Source: Cytophagaceae bacterium (GTDB taxonomy: Bacteria; Bacteroidota; Bacteroidia; Cytophagales; Spirosomataceae). Taken from it: a stretch of DNA of 64,000 nt. The stretch lies in contig JADKIR010000004.1 of NCBI GenBank assembly GCA_016722655.1, forward strand, positions 930,001-994,000, in the 5' to 3' direction. The first letter of the stretch is position 1; every line of letters starts with the position of its first letter. Below the pieces are notes generated by a model. That model was not told the DNA's origin and searched no databases. It was given only the letters and a program-made list of their open reading frames with translations. Shown in pieces: positions 36,176-44,295 of this stretch. Position numbers and translations under genes: made by a program.

Positions 36176-37795
36176 TTAACCTGCAAAACTTATCATAACA
36201 TAAATCACAATCAATATCACACCGATTGAGGTAACAATATCAACCCAGTTATAGCTGACTTCACTTGCAGCTTTTTGTTCAGGAGGAATGGTAGAAAATG
36301 TCAATCCTTCAAGCTGCTCATTGGTTTGTGCAGGTGTAAGTAAACTAACTACAACAGCAACAGCCACCGAGAAAAGGAAAAACAATGAACCAAAAGTAAG
36401 GAAGTTGGTTTGACCAAATATATACAAGAAACTATCTGGATCAAGATTTTTGCCTCCCAACTCAAGTGAAAGCCTTAAAACCATCACAATAAGACCGGTA
36501 ACTAATGTAGCCAGAGCACCCTGTGAGTTGATTCTTTTAAAGAAAATTCCCAATAAAAATACAGCTGCGATCGGAGGAGCTATATACGATTGTACCGATT
36601 GCAGGTATTCGTAAAGTACACCGGAAATATTCTGCATAATAGGTATCCAAAGAATACCAACCAAAACAACAAATCCGGTTGCTAACCTACCAATTTTTAT
36701 CAAATTCTTTTCAGTAGCCTCTGGTCTGAGTTTTTTATAGATATCTACTGTAAACAAAGTTGAGCAAGAGTTAAATACAGATGCCAATGAGCTCATCAAT
36801 GCTGCTAGCAGACCAGCAGCCACTAATCCACGTAATCCGGAAGGCATTGTATTCATTAATAAAGTAGCAAAAGCCTGGTCAGCAGATTCCCATTGAAGTT
36901 TTCCCATATTTTTAAGTGCCAAAGCCACCACTCCAGGAATAAGGAAAAGGAAAACAGGCAGAAGTTTCAAAAAACCACCGAATATCGCCCCTCTTCTACC
37001 CTCTTTTAAACCATCGGCAGCAAGTGCTCGCTGAATAATATACTGGTCGGTACACCAATACCAGGTACCAACAATAGTACTGGTCATTACTAATGATGGC
37101 CAGGGAAAGTTAGGATCTGTTGCCGGTCTCCACATATTTAGGTAACCTGCCGGTAATGCGGCTTTAGTAGCTTCCCAGCCACCAGCTGCACTAAGTCCAA
37201 AATAAGTAAGAGTACCCGCACCAATCACCAAAACTATTGTCTGTAGGGTCTCCGTATAAACCACGGCTTTCATTCCTCCCAAAATCGTGTATAGACCGGT
37301 TAGAATTACTGTCGCAAGGGCTCCTGTCCAAAAATCAATGTGCAAAAGTGAGGCAATTACAATACCTCCGGCGTAAACCGTTACTGAAACTTTTGTTAAT
37401 ACGTACGCTAAAAGAGAAAAAACTGATAAAAACCAGCGGCTTCGGGCATCAAATCTTCTTTCCAGAAACTCAGGCATAGTAAAAACCCTGCTTCTGAGAT
37501 AAAATGGTAGAAAAACCCATCCCATCATAACTACTATCCAGGCATGGAGCTCATAAATCAATAAGGGTATCTTTCCTCCCGCCCCTGAGCCTGCTAAACC
37601 CACCACGTGTTCCGATCCAATATTGGATGCAAATATTGAGGATCCTACTACAAACCAACCCATATTTCGGCCGGCAAGAAAGTAGTCCTCTGAAGTATTG
37701 GCTTTTTGAGAAACCACCCACCAGGCGAGTCCCAACAAAACTGCGAAGTAAAGCCCGATCACGAGCCAGTCTGCAAAATCAAATGATTGTATCAT
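36176..37795 (-). CDS. Sodium/solute symporter (SSS family), probable sugar transporter
   Basis: 539 residues with about 14 membrane helices. Family marks: DYFLAGRNMGWFVVGSSIFASN (first part DYFLAGRNMGW), IGSEHVVGLAGSG, GGMKAVVYTETLQ and WYWCTDQYIIQRALAA, all close to the SGLT/vSGLT branch that carries galactose or other sugars with Na+. Position between galM and a second symporter in an arabinose locus suggests L-arabinose or an arabinoside as substrate. A -7 element and a palindrome at 37823-37845 suggest that it can also be transcribed on its own. Confidence 0.9.
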   Translation of the reverse strand: MIQSFDFADWLVIGLYFAVLLGLAWWVVSQKANTSEDYFLAGRNMGWFVVGSSIFASNIGSEHVVGLAGSGAGGKIPLLIYELHAWIVVMMGWVFLPFYLRSRVFTMPEFLERRFDARSRWFLSVFSLLAYVLTKVSVTVYAGGIVIASLLHIDFWTGALATVILTGLYTILGGMKAVVYTETLQTIVLVIGAGTLTYFGLSAAGGWEATKAALPAGYLNMWRPATDPNFPWPSLVMTSTIVGTWYWCTDQYIIQRALAADGLKEGRRGAIFGGFLKLLPVFLFLIPGVVALALKNMGKLQWESADQAFATLLMNTMPSGLRGLVAAGLLAALMSSLASVFNSCSTLFTVDIYKKLRPEATEKNLIKIGRLATGFVVLVGILWIPIMQNISGVLYEYLQSVQSYIAPPIAAVFLLGIFFKRINSQGALATLVTGLIVMVLRLSLELGGKNLDPDSFLYIFGQTNFLTFGSLFFLFSVAVAVVVSLLTPAQTNEQLEGLTFSTIPPEQKAASEVSYNWVDIVTSIGVILIVIYVMISFAG

Positions 37796-37822
37796 ATTGT
37801 TTTTTTAAAGGTTGATTTTCGA

Positions 37823-37845
37823 TTTTGTTATACTATACAAAAATA
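37823..37845 (-). promoter_or_regulatory. Possible internal promoter with overlapping palindrome
   Basis: Minus-strand TATTTTTG (37838-37845) matches TAnnTTTG, 43 bases before the symporter ATG. It overlaps TTTTGT-N8-ACAAAA (37823-37842). The arms differ from the AraR-like sites at 44233 and 47893. No good -33 box. Confidence 0.35.
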
Positions 37846-37880
37846 TAAATTTATTTTAAATGTTAAATATACACTTCTAA

Positions 37881-37920
37881 TTATTAATCCATTTTACCAG
37901 TTATTAATCCATTTTACCAG
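37881..37920. repeat. Exact 20-bp tandem duplication at the end of the second symporter gene
   Basis: Two adjacent identical 20-base units (37881-37900 and 37901-37920). The second unit contains the TGG-TAA end of the symporter gene, so the last Trp-stop pair was copied once into the gap. Looks like a recent replication-slippage event. Confidence 0.9.
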
Positions 37921-39569
37921 AAAATACTGTAAATCAAAACAAAAAATCCGATAAGCATCACTGCACCTACCTTAAACTCGTTTGTCACATTAAACCATTT
38001 CTTATCTACCTCAAAAGCGGTCTCGCTGTCTTTTCCTTTTGACTCAATCAGGCTGATAACAACCAAAACTAAAGAACAAACCCAGAACACCACACCCATT
38101 CTGTTTAGAAATGGTAAATCTGGCCATTGGAATTTCAACAAAGCCGAAAGCGGAATACTCAATACAGCAGCGGCAGTTGCACCCTTGGCCGTAGTTTTTT
38201 TCCAGAAAAATCCAAACAAGAATATCGCGGTGATACCAGGACTAATAAACCCGGTGTATTCCTGAATATACTCAAAACCCTGACCAAAGTTTTTCAACAA
38301 GGGACTGATTAACAACGCAATCATAAAAGAAATCACGATAGCAATACGACCGTATCGCACCGTTTGTTTTTCTGACATCGTTTTATTGAAATATTTCTGA
38401 TGGATATCCAAAATATAGATGGTCGATATACTATTGGCTTTCCCTGCTAAAGAAGCCACAATAGCAGCTGTCAGTGCCGCAAAGGCAAGTCCTTTCAAGC
38501 CGGTAGGCAATATATTCAAAAGTACCGGATAGGCATTGTCAGGTTTCACAATCCCACTTTCTGAAATTCCGTTAACAATACCTGCATCGGCATTTTCCTG
38601 AAACAACACATAGGCAGCCAACCCCGGAAGAACTACTATAAAAGGCATCAAAAACTTTAAAAAAGCAGCAAAAAGCACCCCATTTCTGGCTGTCTTCAAG
38701 TCAGCACCCAAAGCCCGCTGAGTCATGTACTGGTTACATCCAAAATAGTTAAGATTAACCACAAACATTCCGCCCATTATAAACATCAGCAAACCTGGCA
38801 ATTGCTTATAAGCATCGATAAAACCACCCTTGCCGTCATGCACCTGATACTGTCCCGGACTAAAAACCATGTGCAGGTGGCTGTCGGCCTTGGATCTAAT
38901 CAGGCCTAGCCCCTCCATCACTCCGGCACCGGTTCCCACTTTGTCAGAAAGCAAGCTCAAAGCAAGATAAGTAGTTGCCAGACCTCCTACCACAAGGAAA
39001 AACACCTGGATTACATCAGTATAACCGATAACCTTCATCCCGCCTAAAGTAATAATGATAGCGAAAACTGTCAAAAACAAAGCACTGGTCATAAACCCAA
39101 AGCCCGTCATCTTTTCCAGACTCAAGGCACCAAGGTAAATAATCGAAGAAAGGTTAACCAATACATACAAAAACAACCAGAAAACGGCCATTATCAAAGC
39201 CAGATTCTTGTTATAACGTACCTGCAAAAACTGCGGCATCGTAAAAATCCCGTTGTTGATATACATCGGTAGAAAATACACTGCAATCAGCACCAGCGTA
39301 AGACCGCCCACCAGCTCATAAACCGATATCGCGATTCCCAACTGAAACGCCTGCCCGCTCATTCCGATAAACTGCTCAGCAGAGATATTTGAAGCAATAA
39401 TTGACGCCCCGATCGCCCACCAGGTCAGTGACCCTTCGGCCAGAAAAAAGTCTTTGGAATCGGCAGACTGCTTGCCTTTGTGCTTATAGATCCAGTAGCC
39501 ATACACAGCCACAATCACAAAATACACCAAAAAAATCAGATAATCCAGTGTTTCTAAACCGAGTTTCAT
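37914..39569 (-). CDS. Sodium/solute symporter (SSS family), second copy
   Basis: 551 residues from the ATG at 39569 (MKLGLETLDYLIFLVYF); a 13-codon longer frame overlaps the terminator-like hairpin and is rejected. About 14 helices; SSS marks KDFFLAEGSLTWWAIGASI (in part), SNISAEQFIGMSGQAF, GGMKVIGYTDVIQ and GCNQYMTQRALGAD. Closer to the SGLT-like transporters with a long loop between helices 6 and 7 (SPGQYQVHDGKGG). Follows araD; not a close duplicate of the neighbouring symporter, so the two may differ in substrate or affinity. Confidence 0.9.
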   Translation of the reverse strand: MKLGLETLDYLIFLVYFVIVAVYGYWIYKHKGKQSADSKDFFLAEGSLTWWAIGASIIASNISAEQFIGMSGQAFQLGIAISVYELVGGLTLVLIAVYFLPMYINNGIFTMPQFLQVRYNKNLALIMAVFWLFLYVLVNLSSIIYLGALSLEKMTGFGFMTSALFLTVFAIIITLGGMKVIGYTDVIQVFFLVVGGLATTYLALSLLSDKVGTGAGVMEGLGLIRSKADSHLHMVFSPGQYQVHDGKGGFIDAYKQLPGLLMFIMGGMFVVNLNYFGCNQYMTQRALGADLKTARNGVLFAAFLKFLMPFIVVLPGLAAYVLFQENADAGIVNGISESGIVKPDNAYPVLLNILPTGLKGLAFAALTAAIVASLAGKANSISTIYILDIHQKYFNKTMSEKQTVRYGRIAIVISFMIALLISPLLKNFGQGFEYIQEYTGFISPGITAIFLFGFFWKKTTAKGATAAAVLSIPLSALLKFQWPDLPFLNRMGVVFWVCSLVLVVISLIESKGKDSETAFEVDKKWFNVTNEFKVGAVMLIGFFVLIYSIFW

Positions 39570-39594
39570 AAGGTTATTTTTAGAAGTAAAAATC

Positions 39595-39618
39595 AAAAAA
39601 ACCTCCACCCGGAGGCTT
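39595..39618 (-). terminator. Hairpin terminator between araD and the symporter
   Basis: Minus-strand stem AAGCCTCC / GGAGGTTT (8 bp, one G-U), 4-base loop, then six or more T. It would reduce read-through from araBAD into the transporter genes and lies only 26 bases before the symporter ATG. Confidence 0.6.
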
Positions 39619-39652
39619 CACATATTCAAAATTATTATTTTATCTTTTTGAG

Positions 39653-39758
39653 CGTATCCCCACTCCCGCTTTGGCGTGACCGGGGTCGGGCTGTTCGCTA
39701 CTACTCCTCCCACGCCTTTTGGGCGTGGTGCGGGGTAACCGCTTCCATCCCTTACGCA
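39653..39758. repeat. GC-rich interspersed hairpin repeat, copy 1
   Basis: A roughly 105-base GC-rich block in an AT-rich gap, with a perfect 7-bp hairpin CCACGCC / GGCGTGG (39710-39728) between a 5' part containing CGGGGTCGGGCTGTTCGCT and a 3' part CCGCTTCCATCCCTTACGC. This layout (variable hairpin between conserved flanks ending in CGCT..ATCCCT..CGC) matches a repeat commonly seen between genes in Bacteroidota. A weaker second copy is at 59545-59625. No coding function. Confidence 0.6.
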
Positions 39759-39855
39759 ATTTTTAGTTCCGAGTTATTTGTAGCGAGTAACGAATCAATT
39801 GGTTGTCTTCTTTCTGAATTTGGCACTCGGTACTCGCAACCCTGAACTCAGCACT

Positions 39856-40554
39856 TTAACACCCCTGCCCATAGTAGGCATTCTTTCCATGCTTACGCTC
39901 GTAATGCTTCATCCTTAGCGTATCTTTTATCCGGGGAGTATTAGGATTAATCTGCAAAGTCAGGAAAGCCATCCTGGCCACTTCTTCTAATACCGCTGCG
40001 TTGTAAACGCTCTTTGCGGCATCTTTACCCCAGGTAAAAGGCCCATGATTTTGCAACAAAACCATTTCAACCTCTTTATACGACAAACCTTTTCCCGCAA
40101 ATACCCCGAAAATCTGATTTCCCGACTCATATTCATAATCTCCCTCTATCATCTTATCTGAAAGTACTGGTGCACATGGAATATCCTGATGCGTATGGTC
40201 GGCATGAGTGGTGCCCATGATTGGTATGTCCATTCCTGCCTGTGCCCATGCTACTGCGTAGGTACTGTGCGTATGTGTAATTCCGCCTATATCGTCCCAG
40301 GTTTTATAAAGCAAAGCATGGGTTTTGGTGTCAGATGATGGCCTCATTGTCCCCTCCACCACTTTGGCATCATAATCCATGATTACAATATCCTCTGGTT
40401 TCAGAAACTCATAGGGCACTCCACTAGGCTTAATTGCAAAAACCCCCTTTTCCCGGTCAACTGCACTTACATTTCCAAATGTAAACAATACCAGCCCCAA
40501 TTTTGGCAACTGCATATTGGCTTCGAAGCATTCTTGTTTGAGTTCTTTATACAT
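39856..40554 (-). CDS. araD: L-ribulose-5-phosphate 4-epimerase
   Basis: Converts L-ribulose 5-phosphate to D-xylulose 5-phosphate, which enters the pentose phosphate pathway. 232 residues, class II aldolase/epimerase fold: GNVSAVDREKG (phosphate site), KPSGVPYE, THTHSTYAVAWAQ and TTHADHTHQDIPC (Zn His ligands and the catalytic region), QNHGPFTWGK (third Zn His). Third arabinose enzyme of the operon, separated from araA by an inserted four-helix-bundle gene. Confidence 0.95.
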   Translation of the reverse strand: MYKELKQECFEANMQLPKLGLVLFTFGNVSAVDREKGVFAIKPSGVPYEFLKPEDIVIMDYDAKVVEGTMRPSSDTKTHALLYKTWDDIGGITHTHSTYAVAWAQAGMDIPIMGTTHADHTHQDIPCAPVLSDKMIEGDYEYESGNQIFGVFAGKGLSYKEVEMVLLQNHGPFTWGKDAAKSVYNAAVLEEVARMAFLTLQINPNTPRIKDTLRMKHYERKHGKNAYYGQGC

Positions 40555-40562
40555 ATAATTTT

Positions 40563-41060
40563 AGTTGGTAAGGTGGAAAGTTAGAAAGTTGGTAAGTTTT
40601 TTTAGCCCTTTGCTTTTATTTTACTTACTAAAGAATTCATCATTTTTTCTAACTCAACACAGCTTTCCATTAGATATTTATAATTTTCAGTATTTAGGTA
40701 TTCCAAGTTTTGAGATATTTCTATTTGAGTTTGTAATTCATAAGTTGACCCTAATGATATATTCAAAAACCTTTTAAAATCCCCCTGGGATTTCCTGCCG
40801 AATCCTTCAACAATGTTGGAAGGAATAGATATGGCACACCTTCGCATTTGAGAGGTAATTCCAAATAGCTCTTCTTTCGGAAAATCTCTTGTTAGTTTAT
40901 AAATATTGGTAACCACCAGAATTGATTTTTGCCAAATAAGTAGCTCACGGTAAGATTTAATTTTAGATGTTTCCATAATTAATAAAAGTTAAAAGTGTTT
41001 AAAAATTAATTCAAGTAATTCAAAACTTACCACCTTTCCATCTTTCTCTCTTACCAACTT
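40563..41060. mobile_element. Inverted-repeat-bounded unit carrying a four-helix-bundle gene, in the araA-araD gap
   Basis: Imperfect inverted repeats of about 38 bases at 40563-40600 (AGTTGGTAAGGTGGAAAGTT...) and 41022-41060 (its near reverse complement, beginning AAAACTTACCACCTTTCC) bound one gene, leaving 8 bases to the araD start and 12 to the araA stop. The repeats are built from AGTTGGTAAG / GGAAAG units. No transposase inside, so it would need to be moved in trans. Confidence 0.5.
40602..40976 (-). CDS. Four-helix-bundle protein (23S rRNA intervening-sequence protein family)
   Basis: 124 residues. Hallmarks of the S23/IVP family: SYRELLIWQKSI, FPKEELFGITSQMRRCAISIPSNIVEGFGR (in parts: ELFGITSQMRRCA, IPSNIVEGFGR) and LQTQIEISQNL. 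The family is named from intervening sequences in 23S rRNA genes, but most members are free genes scattered in Bacteroidota genomes, and no molecular function is established. It is out of place in an arabinose operon and is flanked by inverted repeats. Confidence 0.9.
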   Translation of the reverse strand: METSKIKSYRELLIWQKSILVVTNIYKLTRDFPKEELFGITSQMRRCAISIPSNIVEGFGRKSQGDFKRFLNISLGSTYELQTQIEISQNLEYLNTENYKYLMESCVELEKMMNSLVSKIKAKG

Positions 41061-41072
41061 TTATAATCTAAA

Positions 41073-42545
41073 TCAAAACCTCAACTGCCCCCTCAAATCC
41101 CTAATCTTAGTATCCGCATCAATCACCACCAATTCCAAATCAAACATCTCAGCAAAATCTTCCAGATATTCGGTTGTAAGGTTTTGGCTATAAACGGTAT
41201 GGTGTGCTCCACCTGCCATCAGCCAACCCTGTAAGCCTACTTCAATACTTGGTTGCGGTTTCCAGAGTGCACGGGCAGTGGGTAGTTTAGGAAACTTCTC
41301 GGTTACTTCTACCGCCTCTACTTCGTTGACCAAAAGTCTGAATTTACTTCCCAAATCAATCAAGCTCACATTTAGAGCTGGACCTGCTCCTGCATTGAAA
41401 ACCAACCTTACCGGATCTTCTTTACCACCTATCCCAAGCGGATGCACCTCACAATTCACTTTTCCGGCAGCTATGGTCGGACAAATCTCCAGCATATGTG
41501 AGCCCAGAACCATCGGATTGGCCGGGTCAAAATGATAGGTGTAATCTTCCATAAAAGAGTTACCACCTTCCAAACCTGTCGCCATAACTTTCATTACTCT
41601 CACCATAGCTGAGGTTTTCCAGTCACCTTCACCGCCATATCCATAACCTGCAGCCATCATACGCTGCGAACCTATTCCCGGTAATTGTCTCATGCCATGT
41701 AGGTCCTCGAAAGTATTGGTATATGCTCCAAAATCCCCATCTTCAAGGAATGCTTTGATTCCGAGCTCAATACGGGCAGCTTCGACAAGTGAAGATCTCA
41801 TCACTCCGTCAGATTTCAGTGAAGCCATCATTTCATAGCTAGCCTCATATTCTTTTATCAATGCGGCAATTTCTGCATCAGAAATCTGATTTATAACTTT
41901 TACCAAATCACCTACTGCAAAGGTATTAACAGCCAATCCAAACTTTTCTTCAGCCGATACCTTGTTGCCCTCAGTCACAGCCACCTGACGCATATTGTCA
42001 CCAAAACGGGCCAGTTTAAGGTTTTTCATTTCATTTCTACCCAATGCTACTCGTGACCAAATGCCAATTTGTGCCTGCACGCGAGCATCTTGCCAGTGAC
42101 CCACCACTATTTTGCGGTTGATTTTCATTTTTGTCAATATAAATCCATGCTCACGGTCGCCATGTGCCGACTGATTGAGGTTCATGAAATCCATATCGAT
42201 TTCGTCAAAAGGAATATCTCTGTTAAATTGGGTATGCAGGTGAAGTAAAGGCTTTTGAAGGGCTGTCAAACCTTTGATCCACATTTTTGATGGTGAAAAA
42301 GTGTGCATCCAGGTGATGATACCAATACAGCTTTTCGAATAGTTGGCTTCATTGCAAATCGTTAAAATCTCTTCCGGAGTCTTAACTACCGGCTTAAACA
42401 CCACTTTGACAGGGATTGAAGTGGAAGCATCAAAAGCTTCGGCTATGATTTTTGAATGTTCATCTACTTTTCGAAGTGTTTCTTCTCCATATAAATGTTG
42501 GCTTCCGGTTATAAACCAAACTTCGTAATTTTTTAAATCTATCAT
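41073..42545 (-). CDS. araA: L-arabinose isomerase
   Basis: Isomerises L-arabinose to L-ribulose using Mn2+. 490 residues, the usual AraA length: VWFITGSQHLYGEETL at the N-terminus, WMHTFSPSKMWI, LHTQFNRDIPFDEIDMDFMN (in part), EDYTYHFDP, and GAHHTVYS with the metal His near the C-terminus. Follows araB with a 41-base gap in the same transcript; no AraR-like site lies between them. Confidence 0.96.
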   Translation of the reverse strand: MIDLKNYEVWFITGSQHLYGEETLRKVDEHSKIIAEAFDASTSIPVKVVFKPVVKTPEEILTICNEANYSKSCIGIITWMHTFSPSKMWIKGLTALQKPLLHLHTQFNRDIPFDEIDMDFMNLNQSAHGDREHGFILTKMKINRKIVVGHWQDARVQAQIGIWSRVALGRNEMKNLKLARFGDNMRQVAVTEGNKVSAEEKFGLAVNTFAVGDLVKVINQISDAEIAALIKEYEASYEMMASLKSDGVMRSSLVEAARIELGIKAFLEDGDFGAYTNTFEDLHGMRQLPGIGSQRMMAAGYGYGGEGDWKTSAMVRVMKVMATGLEGGNSFMEDYTYHFDPANPMVLGSHMLEICPTIAAGKVNCEVHPLGIGGKEDPVRLVFNAGAGPALNVSLIDLGSKFRLLVNEVEAVEVTEKFPKLPTARALWKPQPSIEVGLQGWLMAGGAHHTVYSQNLTTEYLEDFAEMFDLELVVIDADTKIRDLRGQLRF

Positions 42546-42586
42546 TTTAATTTGTTTTAAGGCTTTCGATTTATTTGCATCTATGA

Positions 42587-44218
42587 TTAGTTGCCAAATT
42601 CTACATATTCACCAAAAGCTAAATATTTTTTATATAGGATATTATACGTTACAACTTTATTTTTGTCAGGAAAATACTCGACATCAAAACCTGAACCCAT
42701 GGCATCCTGTGCCTCTTTAATGGTACCATAAAGCCCACTGGCCACAGCCGAATTCATAGCCGCACCCAATGCACATGCCTGATCTGATGATACCACTTTG
42801 ATGGGCATATTTAAAACATCTGACAAAGTTTGCATTACAAAAGCCGATTTTTTGGCCACTCCACCAATCGCAATCACTTGTTTGATTGGAATTCCTTCAT
42901 AAACAAAACGATCTACAATGGCTTTTGAGCCAAAAGCGGTTGCCTCTACAAGTGCTTTAAAAACTACTGCTGCATCACTTCCTAAATTCAATCCACTAAT
43001 CGCTCCTTTCAAAGTATGGTTAGCATCCGGAGTACGGCGACCATTGAACCAATCTAATGCTATCGGGTCATTTTCGGTTAAAGGAAGAGATGCTGCTTTT
43101 TCACTCAAATGAGGTATTAGTTTATCAGCTAGTTTTTGCTTTTCGGATTCATCAGAAATCAAATCATTTACAGGTCCCAAAATCAATCTCTGAAACCAGG
43201 CATACACATCTCCAAAAGCCGACTGACCGGCTTCTAAACCCAGCATTCCGGGAACTATCGAGCCATCTACCTGCCCGCAAATACCTTTCACGAGTTTTCC
43301 TGAAACCTCTTCATTAGGAGCGATAAGCATATCACATGTTGAAGTACCCATTACCCTTACCAAAGAATAAGCTTCGATTTCGGCACCGACACCACCCATG
43401 TGGGCATCAAAAGCACCCACGCCGATGGTTACATTCTCTGGCAATCCAAGTTTTTGAGCCCATTCTTTAGAAATAGTACCCATTGCCTGGTCTGAAGTAT
43501 AGGTTTCAGAGAAAAGTCTGTCTCTGATTCCCGCCAAAAGCGGATCAAGGGCAACCAGGAAATCTTCCGCCGGTAAGCCACCGAATTCTTCGTGCCACAT
43601 GGCTTTATGCCCTGCCGCACAACGACTCCTTTTAAGAGTTTTGGGATCTGTATTACCTGTCAAAAGAGCCGAAACCCAGTCACAATGCTCAACCCAAGAA
43701 AATGCAGCTTCTCTTACTTTTTCGTCAACCCTTATAGTTCTGAGGATTTTTGCCCAATACCATTCTGAAGAATAGATACCTCCAACATACTTGGTGTAGT
43801 CTATTTTCCAGCTATGAGCAAGGGTGTTGATTTCTTCTGCTTCCTGGTTGGCAGTATGATCTTTCCAAAGAATAAACATTCCGTTGGGGTTCTCGGAAAA
43901 TTCCGGCAAAAGAGAAAGTGGGGTCCCTGCTTTATCAACAGCTACCGGTGTAGAGCCCGTGGTATCGACCGAGATACCGACTACGTTTTTACTTACATCT
44001 TCTCCGGCAACTTTTAGAGCTTGAATTACTGAGTTCTCTAACCCTTCAATGTAATCTAAGGGATGCTGACGAAACTGCGATTCTGCAGGCTTACAATATT
44101 TTCCTTCTTTCCATCGCTGATAATAATGAACATGCGATGCTACTTCTTTCCCGTTTTGGTCTACTACCAGTGCTCTTACTGAGTCGGTACCGTAATCCAG
44201 ACCAATGGTATATTTCAT
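42587..44218 (-). CDS. araB: L-ribulokinase
   Basis: Phosphorylates L-ribulose with ATP. 543 residues, FGGY kinase fold: YTIGLDYGTDSVRALVVD (phosphate 1 motif, in part GLDYGTDSVRAL), ISVDTTGSTPVAVD, WKDHTAN, GAFDAHMGGVGA (substrate site), GGVAKKSAFVMQ and SDQACALGAAMNSAVA. First gene of the araBAD transcript, preceded by a long perfect palindrome at 44233-44263, so it is the entry point of arabinose control. Confidence 0.95.
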   Translation of the reverse strand: MKYTIGLDYGTDSVRALVVDQNGKEVASHVHYYQRWKEGKYCKPAESQFRQHPLDYIEGLENSVIQALKVAGEDVSKNVVGISVDTTGSTPVAVDKAGTPLSLLPEFSENPNGMFILWKDHTANQEAEEINTLAHSWKIDYTKYVGGIYSSEWYWAKILRTIRVDEKVREAAFSWVEHCDWVSALLTGNTDPKTLKRSRCAAGHKAMWHEEFGGLPAEDFLVALDPLLAGIRDRLFSETYTSDQAMGTISKEWAQKLGLPENVTIGVGAFDAHMGGVGAEIEAYSLVRVMGTSTCDMLIAPNEEVSGKLVKGICGQVDGSIVPGMLGLEAGQSAFGDVYAWFQRLILGPVNDLISDESEKQKLADKLIPHLSEKAASLPLTENDPIALDWFNGRRTPDANHTLKGAISGLNLGSDAAVVFKALVEATAFGSKAIVDRFVYEGIPIKQVIAIGGVAKKSAFVMQTLSDVLNMPIKVVSSDQACALGAAMNSAVASGLYGTIKEAQDAMGSGFDVEYFPDKNKVVTYNILYKKYLAFGEYVEFGN

Positions 44219-44232
44219 AATTTAATCAGATT

Positions 44233-44263
44233 TTAATATTGTGTATTTTTGACACAATATTAA
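44233..44263 (-). promoter_or_regulatory. AraR-like operator before araB
   Basis: Perfect 12-bp inverted repeat: arms TTAATATTGTGT and ACACAATATTAA around a 7-base centre (ATTTTTG on the plus strand), 15 bases before the araB ATG. The TTGTGT-N7-ACACAA core is shared with the site at 47893-47911, including a nearly identical centre. Confidence 0.7.
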
Positions 44264-44295
44264 TTTATTTTTAAAAATTTTAATAATATTTTCAA

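Noticed and set aside
39648..39845. A 65-codon frame over the GC-rich repeat
   Set aside because: The repeat's hairpin and repeat-family look explain the sequence; no start context or protein-like pattern.
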